The notes below the pieces were generated by a model. The model searched no databases. It had not been told where the DNA came from and was given only the letters and a program-made list of their open reading frames with translations. Positions 44,238 through 52,032 of a DNA stretch of 64,000 nucleotides are shown here, one piece after another (position 1 is the first letter of the stretch; the number at the start of each line of letters is the position of its first letter). The translations under genes were made by a program, and so were the position numbers. The stretch is from Nocardia altamirensis NBRC 108246 (GTDB taxonomy: Bacteria; Actinomycetota; Actinomycetes; Mycobacteriales; Mycobacteriaceae). The DNA lies in assembly GCF_001612685.1 (NCBI RefSeq), contig NZ_BDAY01000014.1:124001-188000 (forward strand), given 5' to 3'.

Positions 44238-45575
44238 GTGACTGCCGAGGACTCCGAGAGTTTTCCACTACGGCGATCGGTCGCCGCTTCCGCGATGGGC
44301 AATGCCACCGAATGGTTCGACTACGGCGTCTACGCGGCGACGGCCACCTACCTGACCGACGCTTTCTTTCCCGGCGAACTCGGCACCCTCGGCACCATGC
44401 TCGGCTTTGCTGTCTCGTTCGTGTTGCGCCCGCTCGGCGGCATGGTGTGGGGTCCGCTCGGTGACCGGATCGGCCGAAAAGCGGTACTGGCCACCACGAT
44501 TCTGTTGATGGCCGCCGCCACCGGTGCGATCGGCCTGTTGCCGACGCACGCCCAGATCGGCGTGCTCGCGCCGATCCTGCTCATCACGTTGCGTGTCGTG
44601 CAGGGCTTTTCGACCGGCGGCGAATACGGTGGCGCCGCAACCTATCTGGCCGAATGCGCGTCCGACAAGAAACGCGGGTTCCTCGGCAGCTTCCTCGAAT
44701 TCGGCACGCTCGCAGGCTTTGTCGGCGGTTCGGCGACGGTGCTCGCCTGTCAGCTGGCGATCGGATCCGATGCGATGCACGACTGGGGCTGGCGGATCCC
44801 GTTCCTGCTCGCGGTCCCGCTCGGCCTGATCGGCTGGTACCTGCGCTCGGCCCTCGACGAGAGCCCGGTGTTCAGCGAGGTCGCCGAGGAGAAGCGCCCG
44901 CCGGGTGGCCTGCGCGAGCTGGTGACCACCTATCGGCGCGAGTTGCTCACCATGGCCGGGCTGGTTGTCGCCCTCAACGTGGTGAACTACACGCTGCTCA
45001 CCTATCAGCCGACCTACCTGCAGAAGACCATCGGCATGGGGGAGTCGGACGCGACCGCGATGATGCTGATCGGTCAGCTGGTGATGATGCTGGTGCTGCC
45101 CTTCTTCGGCCGCCTGTCCGACCGGGTCGGGCGCAGGCCGCTGTGGTTGTTCTCGCTGGTCGGTCTCGCGGTCCTGGCCATCCCGATGTACTGGCTGATG
45201 GGACAGGGCACCGCGTGGGCCATCGTCGGATTCGTCGTGCTCGGCCTGCTGTACGTTCCGCAGTTGTCGACCATCAGCTCCACCTTCCCTGCGATCTTTC
45301 CGACGCACGTCCGCTATGCGGGATTCGCCCTCGCCTACAACGTGTCCACCGCGGCCTTCGGCGGCACCGCACCCCTGGTCAACGAGGCCGCCATCGAATC
45401 GACCGGCTGGTCCTTGTTTCCCGCGGCCTATATGGTCGGCGCCAGCCTGATCGGCTTCGTCGCCTGGTGCTTCCTGCGGGAGACCGCGGGCACCTCGCTG
45501 CGCGGCACCGAGGTCCCCGACGCGGGCGACGACGCGCCTACCCTCGTCCCCGCCGGAGCGGCAATCGCGCCCTAG
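44238..45575 (+). CDS. MFS transporter, metabolite:H+ symporter (MHS) family, ProP-like
   Basis: A 445-residue carrier with twelve helices. The MHS signature is [14 protein letters not shown] near residue 20, followed by [16 protein letters not shown] and [20 protein letters not shown]; the second-half loop is [18 protein letters not shown] members move osmolytes (proline, betaine), citrate, ketoglutarate or shikimate. The closest resemblance is to ProP-like proteins, but without the ProP coiled-coil tail. GTG 44238 fits GAGAGGAA better than GTG 44232. Monocistronic. Confidence 0.87.
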   Translation: MTAEDSESFPLRRSVAASAMGNATEWFDYGVYAATATYLTDAFFPGELGTLGTMLGFAVSFVLRPLGGMVWGPLGDRIGRKAVLATTILLMAAATGAIGLLPTHAQIGVLAPILLITLRVVQGFSTGGEYGGAATYLAECASDKKRGFLGSFLEFGTLAGFVGGSATVLACQLAIGSDAMHDWGWRIPFLLAVPLGLIGWYLRSALDESPVFSEVAEEKRPPGGLRELVTTYRRELLTMAGLVVALNVVNYTLLTYQPTYLQKTIGMGESDATAMMLIGQLVMMLVLPFFGRLSDRVGRRPLWLFSLVGLAVLAIPMYWLMGQGTAWAIVGFVVLGLLYVPQLSTISSTFPAIFPTHVRYAGFALAYNVSTAAFGGTAPLVNEAAIESTGWSLFPAAYMVGASLIGFVAWCFLRETAGTSLRGTEVPDAGDDAPTLVPAGAAIAP

Positions 45576-45684
45576 CCAGGCGGTTCGGAAAAACTTTGCG
45601 GGCAGCGATGAGTTCTGTGACGGTGCTCCGTCCTATCTGGTGAACGCGCTACCAACCCGGCGCGACCGACCAGAAGGACCAGCA

Positions 45685-46122
45685 ATGACCACCGCCGACC
45701 CCACCGCCCACTTCTCCGACGACGCCGCCTACCGCCCTGGCAAGATCCGCAACCGCGTCCTGTGGACCCTGCAGATCGTGCTCGGCCTGTTCTTCATCAT
45801 CGCCTCCGGCGGGCCCAAGCTCGTCATCCCGAACACCTTGATGGACAATGCCCCCGAGAACCTGACCATCCCCCTCGGGCTGCTCATCTTCATCGGCGTC
45901 GTCGAGGTCGCAGGCGGTATCGGGCTGATGGTGCCACGACTGAGCGCCCTGGCCGCAGCAGGACTGTCGGTCCTGACCGTGCTCGCCGCAGCCACCCAGG
46001 CCTTCATCGCCGACAAGCCCGCGATGGGGATCTTCCCGCTGGTGCTCGCGGTGATCTTCGCCTGGATCGCCTACGAACGCCGCGCCACCCTCACCGACCT
46101 GCGCAACACGCTGTCGCGATGA
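45685..46122 (+). CDS. DoxX-like membrane protein (1)
   Basis: A 145-residue inner-membrane protein with four helices: VLWTLQIVLGLFFIIASG, LGLLIFIGVVEVAGGIGLMV, AAGLSVLTVLAAATQAFI and MGIFPLVLAVIFAWIAY. DoxX-like proteins are linked to oxidative and thiol stress; the function is unsettled. ATG 45685 has AGAAGGA ahead. A terminator follows. The MarR gene downstream is convergent and may be functionally linked. Confidence 0.85.
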   Translation: MTTADPTAHFSDDAAYRPGKIRNRVLWTLQIVLGLFFIIASGGPKLVIPNTLMDNAPENLTIPLGLLIFIGVVEVAGGIGLMVPRLSALAAAGLSVLTVLAAATQAFIADKPAMGIFPLVLAVIFAWIAYERRATLTDLRNTLSR

Positions 46123-46141
46123 CACACCCTTGAGCACGACC

Positions 46142-46171
46142 GGCGATCGGTGGCCACCCCCACCGATCGCC
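46142..46171 (+). terminator. Hairpin after DoxX (1)
   Basis: Perfect 12-bp arms (GGCGATCGGTGG and CCACCGATCGCC) with a 6-base loop, 20 bases after the stop. Confidence 0.75.
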
Positions 46172-46226
46172 ATTCGTGCGTGTACCGGATCGATCGCTTG
46201 TCGGGGTTGGCGGCGATCGATCCAGC

Positions 46227-46269
46227 GGCTACCTGGTCCGCGCCTGCTCGGCGCAAGGACCAGGTAGCC
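46227..46269 (-). terminator. Hairpin after the MarR gene
   Basis: Perfect 13-bp arms (GGCTACCTGGTCC and complement), 17-base loop, about 40 bases beyond the MarR stop read leftward. Confidence 0.55.
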
Positions 46270-46310
46270 GCCGTCGCGTATCACAATGCGGTACCGCCGT
46301 TTTCGAGCGA

Positions 46311-46733
46311 CTATTCGCGCGGCTCGAGGAGCTTGGCCAGCACCGTGGTGTCGTGCAGATAGCGTTCGTACGGGAAGTCGGCCGCGAGCAGGGCGTTGCG
46401 CAGCTCGTCGTAGAGCGGTTTGCCGGTGGTGTGGAAGGCGTTGCGGCCTGCTTCGGTGGTGCTGACCAGTCGTCGCCGTCCGTGCGCGGGGTCGGGGTCG
46501 ACCTGGACGAGTCCGGCTTCCTCCAGCGGGCGCAATGCCCGGCTGATCGCCGGATCGGACACCGAAAGCGCCTGCGCCAGTTGGTGTTGGGTCACCGGCT
46601 GGATTTCCTCCAGCGTCCCGAGCAGCCGCATCTGGCTGTAACTGAGCCCGCCTGCGTTGTCCACGCGCCGTCGTGTTGCTTCCCCGAGCAGGTACACCAC
46701 TCGATGCAGCAAGTCCGCGAGTCCATCGTCCAC
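46311..46733 (-). CDS. MarR-family transcriptional regulator
   Basis: A 140-residue winged-helix regulator: LSYSQMRLLGTLEEIQPVTQ, HQLAQALSVSDPAISRALRP and the wing DPDPAHGRRRLVSTTEAG. MarR dimers usually repress their own gene and react to phenolic or oxidising compounds. The start is GTG 46733, the only one that fits the family length; the SD is weak. A palindrome lies 17 bases upstream. Confidence 0.85.
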   Translation of the reverse strand: MDDGLADLLHRVVYLLGEATRRRVDNAGGLSYSQMRLLGTLEEIQPVTQHQLAQALSVSDPAISRALRPLEEAGLVQVDPDPAHGRRRLVSTTEAGRNAFHTTGKPLYDELRNALLAADFPYERYLHDTTVLAKLLEPRE

Positions 46734-46749
46734 TCGTCGAGCATACTCA

Positions 46750-46769
46750 AGTCTTACCTGGTTAAGACT
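46750..46769. promoter_or_regulatory. MarR operator candidate
   Basis: A 20-bp inverted repeat with 7-bp perfect arms (AGTCTTA and TAAGACT) around a 6-base centre, between the marR start and the stop of the upstream gene. Confidence 0.55.
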
Positions 46770-46774
46770 GCGGG

Positions 46775-47140
46775 CTAGCCGTCGGTGTGCTGGGGCCAGG
46801 TCTCCTCGATGATCAGGGTGCCGGTGCGCAACGCGGTCGCGTGGTGCTCGGCGACCACGTCGGGCGGATAGGTGGGCCACAGGGTGATGGCGCCGGTGGC
46901 TTTGTCGATGGTGCTCACCGTGCCGCCGATGGGTAGTGGGCTTGGGGGAGTGCGGGATTCGGTGGGCGGCGGTGGCACGAAGATGGCGACGACGACGAAA
47001 CAGCTGTCGAATTCGGTGATCCGGTTGGCGATGCCACGTCCGGCGTCGTCGTCGAAGGAGAGATAGCGCTCGGCGAGACGCTCTGCTTCGGCGAGGGTCA
47101 CCGGTGTGGTGCACTCGGTCGGGTAGGCATGGATGTCCAT
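46775..47140 (-). CDS. Hypothetical protein, possibly YrhB/Imm35-like
   Basis: A 121-residue cytoplasmic protein: TLAEAERLAERYLSFDDDAG, an ordered beta part (SCFVVVAIFV), a Pro-rich insert, and GGTVSTIDKATGAITLWPTY near the C-terminus. The helix-plus-beta order and the G-x-x-x-x-x-D-x-x-T-G element resemble YrhB-type immunity domains, but the match is weak. No toxin gene is adjacent. The start ATG 47140 lacks a good SD; ATG 47200 is possible. Same direction as marR. Confidence 0.5.
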   Translation of the reverse strand: MDIHAYPTECTTPVTLAEAERLAERYLSFDDDAGRGIANRITEFDSCFVVVAIFVPPPPTESRTPPSPLPIGGTVSTIDKATGAITLWPTYPPDVVAEHHATALRTGTLIIEETWPQHTDG

Positions 47141-47302
47141 CGTGTCGACGGCGGCCACCGGTGGTGGCGCCAGCTCCTTTCCGCAATCCTGGTGCCCCAC
47201 TGTGCCGTACGCGCCCGGCGGTTGTTCGCGTTGTCCGGGATTTGCTGTCGGACGGCGGGGTTTGCCGGTTGATCGAAACCTGTCGGATGGTCGTTATTCA
47301 TG

Positions 47303-47356
47303 GGTTGGTCGACAACACAGGTCAATCATTCACTGGTTGGTAGACAACACAGGTCA
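47303..47356. repeat. Two direct 22-bp repeats
   Basis: Copies at 47303-47324 and 47335-47356, 21 of 22 bases identical (GGTTGGT, one variable base, then GACAACACAGGTCA), at a 32-bp pitch. The second copy ends on the TetR stop codon. Confidence 0.75.
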
Positions 47357-47920
47357 GTCGAATCGCACCGTGGCGAGCATGCGCCTGGCCAGCGTCTCCG
47401 GGTCGGCGCCTGCGGCCAGGCTCGAATTGTCCAGTGCGCCTTCCCGCCACAGTGCGGCGAAGCCGTGCACCAGCGACCAGGCGGCCAGCTGGGTCGCCTG
47501 TTGCTGTGCGAGATCGCCGGGACGGATGGCGGACACACCGGAGCGCAGCGCCGCCGCCGAGGCGAGCCTGGCCTCGTGCAGGCGCGGGTCGTCGGCGCGT
47601 AACAGGGTGTGCCGGAACATCACATCGAAATGGCCGGGGTGCTCGCGCGCGAATCGGATGTAGGCGACGGCGACTTCGCGGAAGTCGGGCCCTGCCGCCG
47701 TGAGCGCGGCGGCGAGCAGTTCGTATCCCTCGATGGCCAGCGCGGTCAGCACACCGGCGCGGTCGCCGAAGTGATGGGCCGGTGCCGCGTGCGAGACGCC
47801 CGCCCTGCGGGCCAGCTCGCGCAGGGACACCGAGTCGACGCCGTCGGTCGCGATCTGGTCGGCGGCCGCGGCCAGGATGGTGGCCCGCAGATCGCCGTGA
47901 TGGTAACCGCTTTTCGCCAT
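47354..47920 (-). CDS. TetR-family regulator
   Basis: A 188-residue repressor-type protein. N-terminal HTH: YHHGDLRATILAAAADQIAT, then VSLRELARRAGVSHAAPAHH; the C-terminal ligand domain is of the WHG type (PGHFDVMFRHTLLRADDP and AAWSLVHGFAALWREGALD). It is divergent from the second DoxX gene, with direct repeats in the shared promoter region, so it likely controls that gene and itself. Confidence 0.88.
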   Translation of the reverse strand: MAKSGYHHGDLRATILAAAADQIATDGVDSVSLRELARRAGVSHAAPAHHFGDRAGVLTALAIEGYELLAAALTAAGPDFREVAVAYIRFAREHPGHFDVMFRHTLLRADDPRLHEARLASAAALRSGVSAIRPGDLAQQQATQLAAWSLVHGFAALWREGALDNSSLAAGADPETLARRMLATVRFD

Positions 47921-47939
47921 GCCTCGATGGTGCCCGATA

Positions 47940-47991
47940 ATCTAGCCATTGACAAGTTGTCGTCATCGGCGCTAATCTTTCCACTGTCAAG
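47940..47991 (+). promoter_or_regulatory. Promoter and operator-like repeats of DoxX (2)
   Basis: TTGACA (47949-47954) and TAATCT (47973-47978) are 18 bases apart and read toward the DoxX gene. Two 17-bp direct repeats (from ATCTAGCCATTGACAAG at 47940 and ATCTTTCCACTGTCAAG at 47975; 13 identical positions) cover the -35 box and the area after the -10 box, as expected for a repressor. Confidence 0.55.
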
Positions 47992-48019
47992 ATTGATGGA
48001 AACACAGTAGGAGACCCTG

Positions 48020-48457
48020 ATGGCACCGCTGGTTGTACTCACTGTCATCGCCGCTCTGGCCAGGCTCATCGGCTGGCTCGCCGGACTCGAATGGCTCGAC
48101 TCGTGGCCACACGCCGTCGCGATCGGCCTCGCGGCGATGTTCGTGCTGACCGCGAGCGCGCACTTCCTCTCGCCGCGCCGTGAGGCACTGGTGGCGATGG
48201 TGCCGCCCGCACTGCCCAAACCGGCCGCGCTCGTCACTATCACCGGCGTGCTCGAACTGGCAGGCGCGGTCGGACTGCTCATCCCGGCGACCTCGGCCGT
48301 CGCGGCCTCGGCACTGATCGCGATGATGGTCCTGATGTTCCCGGCCAATATCCGTGCGGCCAAGACGGATCTCGGCATCAAGACCATGCCGCTGCCGCTG
48401 CGCGCCGTCGTCCAGCTGATCTTCATCGGAGCACTCGCCCTTGTGCTCGTCGGCTGA
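48020..48457 (+). CDS. DoxX-like membrane protein (2)
   Basis: A 145-residue four-helix membrane protein: VVLTVIAALARLIGWLAG, AVAIGLAAMFVLTASAHFLS, LVTITGVLELAGAVGLLIPA and PLRAVVQLIFIGALALVLVG. The central G-V-L-E-L-A-G-A-x-G-L-L element is typical of the DoxX/DUF4267-like set. ATG 48020 has AGGAG ahead. Probably repressed by the divergent TetR protein. Confidence 0.82.
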   Translation: MAPLVVLTVIAALARLIGWLAGLEWLDSWPHAVAIGLAAMFVLTASAHFLSPRREALVAMVPPALPKPAALVTITGVLELAGAVGLLIPATSAVAASALIAMMVLMFPANIRAAKTDLGIKTMPLPLRAVVQLIFIGALALVLVG

Positions 48458-48476
48458 CGACATCCATGGGGTCGAC

Positions 48477-48525
48477 GGCAAAGCCCGCCCGCGCAACGAT
48501 TTACGGTGCCAGGGCGGGCTTTGCC
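48477..48525. terminator. Hairpin ending both DoxX (2) and the biosynthetic operon
   Basis: Perfect 14-bp arms (GGCAAAGCCCGCCC and complement) with a 21-base loop, between convergent genes: 19 bases after the DoxX stop and 8 bases beyond the last gene of the leftward PKS operon. Confidence 0.75.
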
Positions 48526-48533
48526 GGGTGCGC

Positions 48534-49343
48534 TCAGGTCGCCGCGCGCGCCTTCGCGATGGTGCGCCGCATGAACGGCCGCGCCATATCCTCCGGCAGG
48601 TTCGCCCACGCGAGGAAGAACCTGGTCAGCGGATCCAGCGCGAGGTGATGCCGCCCACGCTCCAGCCCGCGCACGGCGGCCTCGGCGACGCGCTCGGCCG
48701 ACATCGGCTCGATCGATCCGGTAATCGCCTTGGTCTCCACCGGTTTACGGACATTCTCCTTGGCCAGCCCCGGTGTGTCGGTGTCGGCCGGATAGATCAC
48801 CGTCACCCCGATGCCTGCGGGTTCGGCCTCGTAGCGCAGGCACAGCGCGAACTGCCGAACGCTCGCCTTGGTCGGTCCGTAGCCGCTGTAACCGACGATA
48901 CCGAGGAACGCGCTGGTCGAGCTCACGAGAAGGACCTTGCCGCGCGACCTTTCGACCATCCCGGGCAGCACGCAGCGCACCGCGTGCACCGCGCCGAGAT
49001 AGTTGGCGCTCATCTGCACCTCGAACTCGCCCGCCTCGACATCGAGGAACCGGCCGGGCAGCGTGAGCCCCGCGCAGCAGGCGAGTGCCTCGCACGGCCC
49101 GTGCTTGCCCTCCAATTCCGCGATGGCCGAGGCGAGTTGGTCCCGGTGCGTGACATCGGCGACGGCCCAGTCGCCGCCGATCCGCTTGGCCGCGTCCCGC
49201 AACGGCACCTTGCGCCGCGCGATCACCGAGACCTGCGCGCCGCGCCTGGCGAACGCGGACGCAACGGCGGCACCGATCCCCTCCGAACCGCCGGTCACGA
49301 TGACATGCTTACCGACCCACTGCGTTCCGTTGCGACCGGTCAT
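48534..49343 (-). CDS. 3-ketosphinganine reductase-like SDR (KDSR/Tsc10 type)
   Basis: A 269-residue NADPH-type SDR, last gene of the PKS operon. The nucleotide site is VTGGSEGIGAAVA (residues 16-28), the active site is SSTSAFLGIVGYSGYGPTKA with Tyr155 and Lys159, and the family-specific stretch YPADTDTPGLAKEN followed by KPVET (residues 184-204) is the hallmark that marks KDSR/Tsc10 among SDRs. Those enzymes reduce the 3-keto group of the product of serine palmitoyltransferase. With an oxoamine synthase in the same operon, reduction of a 2-amino-3-ketone is the natural role. No membrane anchor is seen, unlike eukaryotic KDSR. Start ATG 49343. Confidence 0.83.
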   Translation of the reverse strand: MTGRNGTQWVGKHVIVTGGSEGIGAAVASAFARRGAQVSVIARRKVPLRDAAKRIGGDWAVADVTHRDQLASAIAELEGKHGPCEALACCAGLTLPGRFLDVEAGEFEVQMSANYLGAVHAVRCVLPGMVERSRGKVLLVSSTSAFLGIVGYSGYGPTKASVRQFALCLRYEAEPAGIGVTVIYPADTDTPGLAKENVRKPVETKAITGSIEPMSAERVAEAAVRGLERGRHHLALDPLTRFFLAWANLPEDMARPFMRRTIAKARAAT

Positions 49344-49353
49344 CGCGCGACCC

Positions 49354-50319
49354 TCAGGTCCGGCTCGCGGTGACGATCTCCGCGATCCGATCACGCCACA
49401 GCAGGTAGGTCCCCGAGCTGCCGTCGGTGGGCAGGTCGAGCAGCGAATCGTTGATCAGCGCATCGGTTTCCGCGACCGAGTGCCCGCAGAACACCCGTGC
49501 CGCCGCCTCGCTGTGCTCGTTGCTGCTGTTGGTCTGCTGCCTGATCTTGGTGACCATTGCGCAGCCCAGCGAGACCTGTGGCCGGTATTGCCCGGCGACC
49601 TCCCAGAGTTCCTCCATGTCAATGGGTTCCACGCCGCCGGCGAAGGTCACCGCGATGCCGACCCCGCTCCACAGATCGGCGTGGCGCTGTTCGGCGAAGC
49701 CGCCGATGCGTTCGGCCACCGCCTTCGGCGTGCCGCCGCCGATGAACCACAGCGCCCTGCCGAGGCCGTTGTCCGCGATACGCTGCAGGTTGGCGCGATC
49801 GCCCATCCATCGCGGGTACCTGGTGTCGATGTGCTGGCCGTCCACGTAGCGCCGCTTCTGGAAGAACGCCTTGTAGAAGCCGTACCCGTCCACCGCCAGC
49901 CACTTGAACAGCGGATGTTGCGGAAAGAGCTTCTTCCAGCGCTGCTTCGGGATCTTCGCGAGCGCCAGCCCGACCCCGACGACCATGGTGAGGTCGTGCA
50001 CCTTCGACTCGGGCCCGACGATCAGATCGTGGGCCCGGTGTCCGGGCGAGAGCGAGTCGATGGCGGTGAGCCCGACGGCCGCACCCTCATAGGCGAATCC
50101 GCGATACTTGGGCGGCACCTGCGCGAGCTGGGCGACCAATTCGGCGTTGTTCGAACTGCGCACCGCCTTGTCGATCCCGCCGACCAGGTTCATCGTCACC
50201 TGCTCCAGCTCGAGCGCGGCATGCGGGTTCGACTGTTCGAAGCTCTGCATCACCGTGCGCACGCTGGCCGGACTCGGAACAAATAAGGCCGCGCGCAGCG
50301 GGCCCAAAGGTGAAGGCAT
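49354..50319 (-). CDS. unbL: UnbL-like DUF1702 protein
   Basis: A 321-residue cytoplasmic protein of the DUF1702 family (UnbL of enediyne clusters). Seen are FEQSNPHAALELEQVTMNLV, the acidic-hydrophobic RGFAYEGAAVGLTAIDSL, WLAVDGYGFYKAFFQKRRYV, and GLGRALWFIGGGTPKAVAER. The biochemical role is unknown; in enediyne clusters unbL, unbU and unbV occur as a set with the PKS. Start ATG 50319 has GGAGAACCC ahead, 19 bases after the flavin reductase stop. It is followed by the KDSR-like gene after 10 bases. Confidence 0.85.
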   Translation of the reverse strand: MPSPLGPLRAALFVPSPASVRTVMQSFEQSNPHAALELEQVTMNLVGGIDKAVRSSNNAELVAQLAQVPPKYRGFAYEGAAVGLTAIDSLSPGHRAHDLIVGPESKVHDLTMVVGVGLALAKIPKQRWKKLFPQHPLFKWLAVDGYGFYKAFFQKRRYVDGQHIDTRYPRWMGDRANLQRIADNGLGRALWFIGGGTPKAVAERIGGFAEQRHADLWSGVGIAVTFAGGVEPIDMEELWEVAGQYRPQVSLGCAMVTKIRQQTNSSNEHSEAAARVFCGHSVAETDALINDSLLDLPTDGSSGTYLLWRDRIAEIVTASRT

Positions 50320-50338
50320 GACAGGGTTCTCCGTTTCT

Positions 50339-50833
50339 TCATGGGATGAAGGGCCGATAGCCGCCGTCGTAGAAGGCGAGCGCCCCCGCGGCGGCCAGCG
50401 CGGGATCTCGTTCGGCGTGCACGACCTCGCCGATGACGATGCTGTGGTCACCGCAGTCGTGGATCGTGTCGAGCTTGCATTCCAGCCCTGCCACCGTCCG
50501 CGCCAGCATCGGCGCGCCGGTGTGCGGGCCCTCGTGCCAGTCCACCTGCCGGAATTGTGCGGAGCCATCGGGTCTCGTGGAATCGGCGAAGTAGCGGGCC
50601 AGTGCCTCCTGCTGCGCCGTGAGCACCGAAATGGCGAACGCGCCCGCCTCCTGGATCGCCCGATGCAGCCTGGCGGTGTGCGCGACGCACACCAGGATCA
50701 GCGGGGGATCGAGCGAGACGGACGTGAACGCGTTGGCGGTCATCCCGTGTGGCCGTGGCCATCCGGTGGTGATCACCGTGACACCGGTGGTGAACGCGCC
50801 GAGCACGCGGCGCAGCTCGGCGCTGTCGGTCAT
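50339..50833 (-). CDS. Flavin reductase (HpaC-like, FMN/FAD:NAD(P)H)
   Basis: A 164-residue flavin reductase domain: LGAFTTGVTVITTGWPRPHG, MTANAFTSVSLDPPLILVCV, RLHRAIQEAGAFAISVLTAQ and the C-terminal GEVVHAERDP with ALAFYDGGYRPF. These enzymes give free reduced flavin to a partner. Enediyne clusters also carry one (SgcE6 type). No flavin-dependent monooxygenase is encoded in this operon, so its partner may be UnbU or an enzyme elsewhere. Start ATG 50833 overlaps the unbU stop (ATGA). Confidence 0.88.
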   Translation of the reverse strand: MTDSAELRRVLGAFTTGVTVITTGWPRPHGMTANAFTSVSLDPPLILVCVAHTARLHRAIQEAGAFAISVLTAQQEALARYFADSTRPDGSAQFRQVDWHEGPHTGAPMLARTVAGLECKLDTIHDCGDHSIVIGEVVHAERDPALAAAGALAFYDGGYRPFIP

Positions 50834-52032
50834 GGGCGTGCCGCCTCCTTTTCGAGCTCGGCCGCATTCGGCGTTGCCTTCGCCGCGACAACCGCCGGCT
50901 CGGCGGGCGTGCTCGGCGTCGCCGGTTGCGGCTGCCACCATTCGGCGATTCCGCGTGCCCACCAATACATTCCGCGCGCACCGCAGACGATGACGAGCGC
51001 GAAGAACAGGCCGTAGGAGATGTGCAGCGCGGTGACGATGCCGTACACGATGCCGACCGAGGCACCGAACATCATCTGCTGCTTCTTGCCCGTCGGCGTC
51101 GTGCCGGGGTCGGTGACCATGTAGTTGGAGAACAGGACGAACGCGAGCCCGGTGATGACCGTGAACGAGGCGAAGACCGAGACTCCCGGCTCGAACAGTC
51201 CGCGCACCACCGCCTGCAACACGAAGGCCCCGACCCAGGCCAAGATCAGCGGCATCTTCAGCGTCAACTTGGCGTTGAGCATGGTGCCGGTGAACAGCAA
51301 CACCACGATGATGAGCGCGTCCGCCGGACCGGAGATGTTCTCCACGAAGTGATACGGCGGCGCGACCGCGATCATCGGGAAGACCAGGATGGCCACCACG
51401 ATGCCGAAGTTCGACGGGTTCATGAAGTGCCGCATCTTGCCGTTGATCTTGGCCCGCAACACCCACTTCGCGCCGACGGCAACGGTGACGCCGAAGATGA
51501 CCGGCCACAGCTGATCATGCGCGAAGGTCAGGAAGTTGAACGCGAGACCGGTGATGTGCGCGGGCAGCAGGAACTCGAACATGCCGCGCGGCCCACGGCC
51601 CATGAAGGCGGGCTTGCGCTGATATGCCCAGGACGCAAGGACTTCCAGGCCGATCTCCACGGTGTACGCGGTGGCCAGTGCGATGAACGGCCACAGGAAC
51701 GGCTGTTCGAAACCGAGCAGCGGGAAACCGATGAGATTGAAGATGGTGATCGAGATGGCGAAGTTGCGCAGCGCGAGATAGCGCTTGTCTTTCACGGGCG
51801 CAGGAGTTTCCACCCACTCCTTGGCGAACTCGGTGCCCGAGCGCTGCAACGCGACGATGCGTTCGGTCGTGCTCGTCGCATGCCCGTCGCCGTTGCCGTC
51901 GGCGACTTTTCCTTCGGCACTGTGGCTTCCGACGCCATCGGCGCTGCCGTTTCCGGTGGCGTCGACACTGGGTGGTGATCCGTCCGGTTGACCGTTGGTC
52001 GCACCGGGAGTCGGCTTGTCGTTGTCGCTCAT
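50830..52032 (-). CDS. unbU: UnbU-like integral membrane protein (RnfD/NqrB-related)
   Basis: A 400-residue membrane protein. The N-terminus (about 70 residues) is Gly/Ser/Asp-rich and soluble, then roughly eight helices: FAISITIFNLIGFPLLGF, FIALATAYTVEIGLEVLASW, PAHITGLAFNFLTFAHDQLW, FGIVVAILVFPMIAVAPPYH, and so on. Conserved-looking polar motifs are RAKINGKMRHFMNPSNFG and SNYMVTDPGTTPTGKKQQM, the latter like the flavin-site region of RnfD/NqrB. The start ATG 52032 shares one base with the unbV stop (TGATG). The role is unknown; a membrane redox step is inferred from the fold and the flavin reductase next door. Confidence 0.85.
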   Translation of the reverse strand: MSDNDKPTPGATNGQPDGSPPSVDATGNGSADGVGSHSAEGKVADGNGDGHATSTTERIVALQRSGTEFAKEWVETPAPVKDKRYLALRNFAISITIFNLIGFPLLGFEQPFLWPFIALATAYTVEIGLEVLASWAYQRKPAFMGRGPRGMFEFLLPAHITGLAFNFLTFAHDQLWPVIFGVTVAVGAKWVLRAKINGKMRHFMNPSNFGIVVAILVFPMIAVAPPYHFVENISGPADALIIVVLLFTGTMLNAKLTLKMPLILAWVGAFVLQAVVRGLFEPGVSVFASFTVITGLAFVLFSNYMVTDPGTTPTGKKQQMMFGASVGIVYGIVTALHISYGLFFALVIVCGARGMYWWARGIAEWWQPQPATPSTPAEPAVVAAKATPNAAELEKEAARP

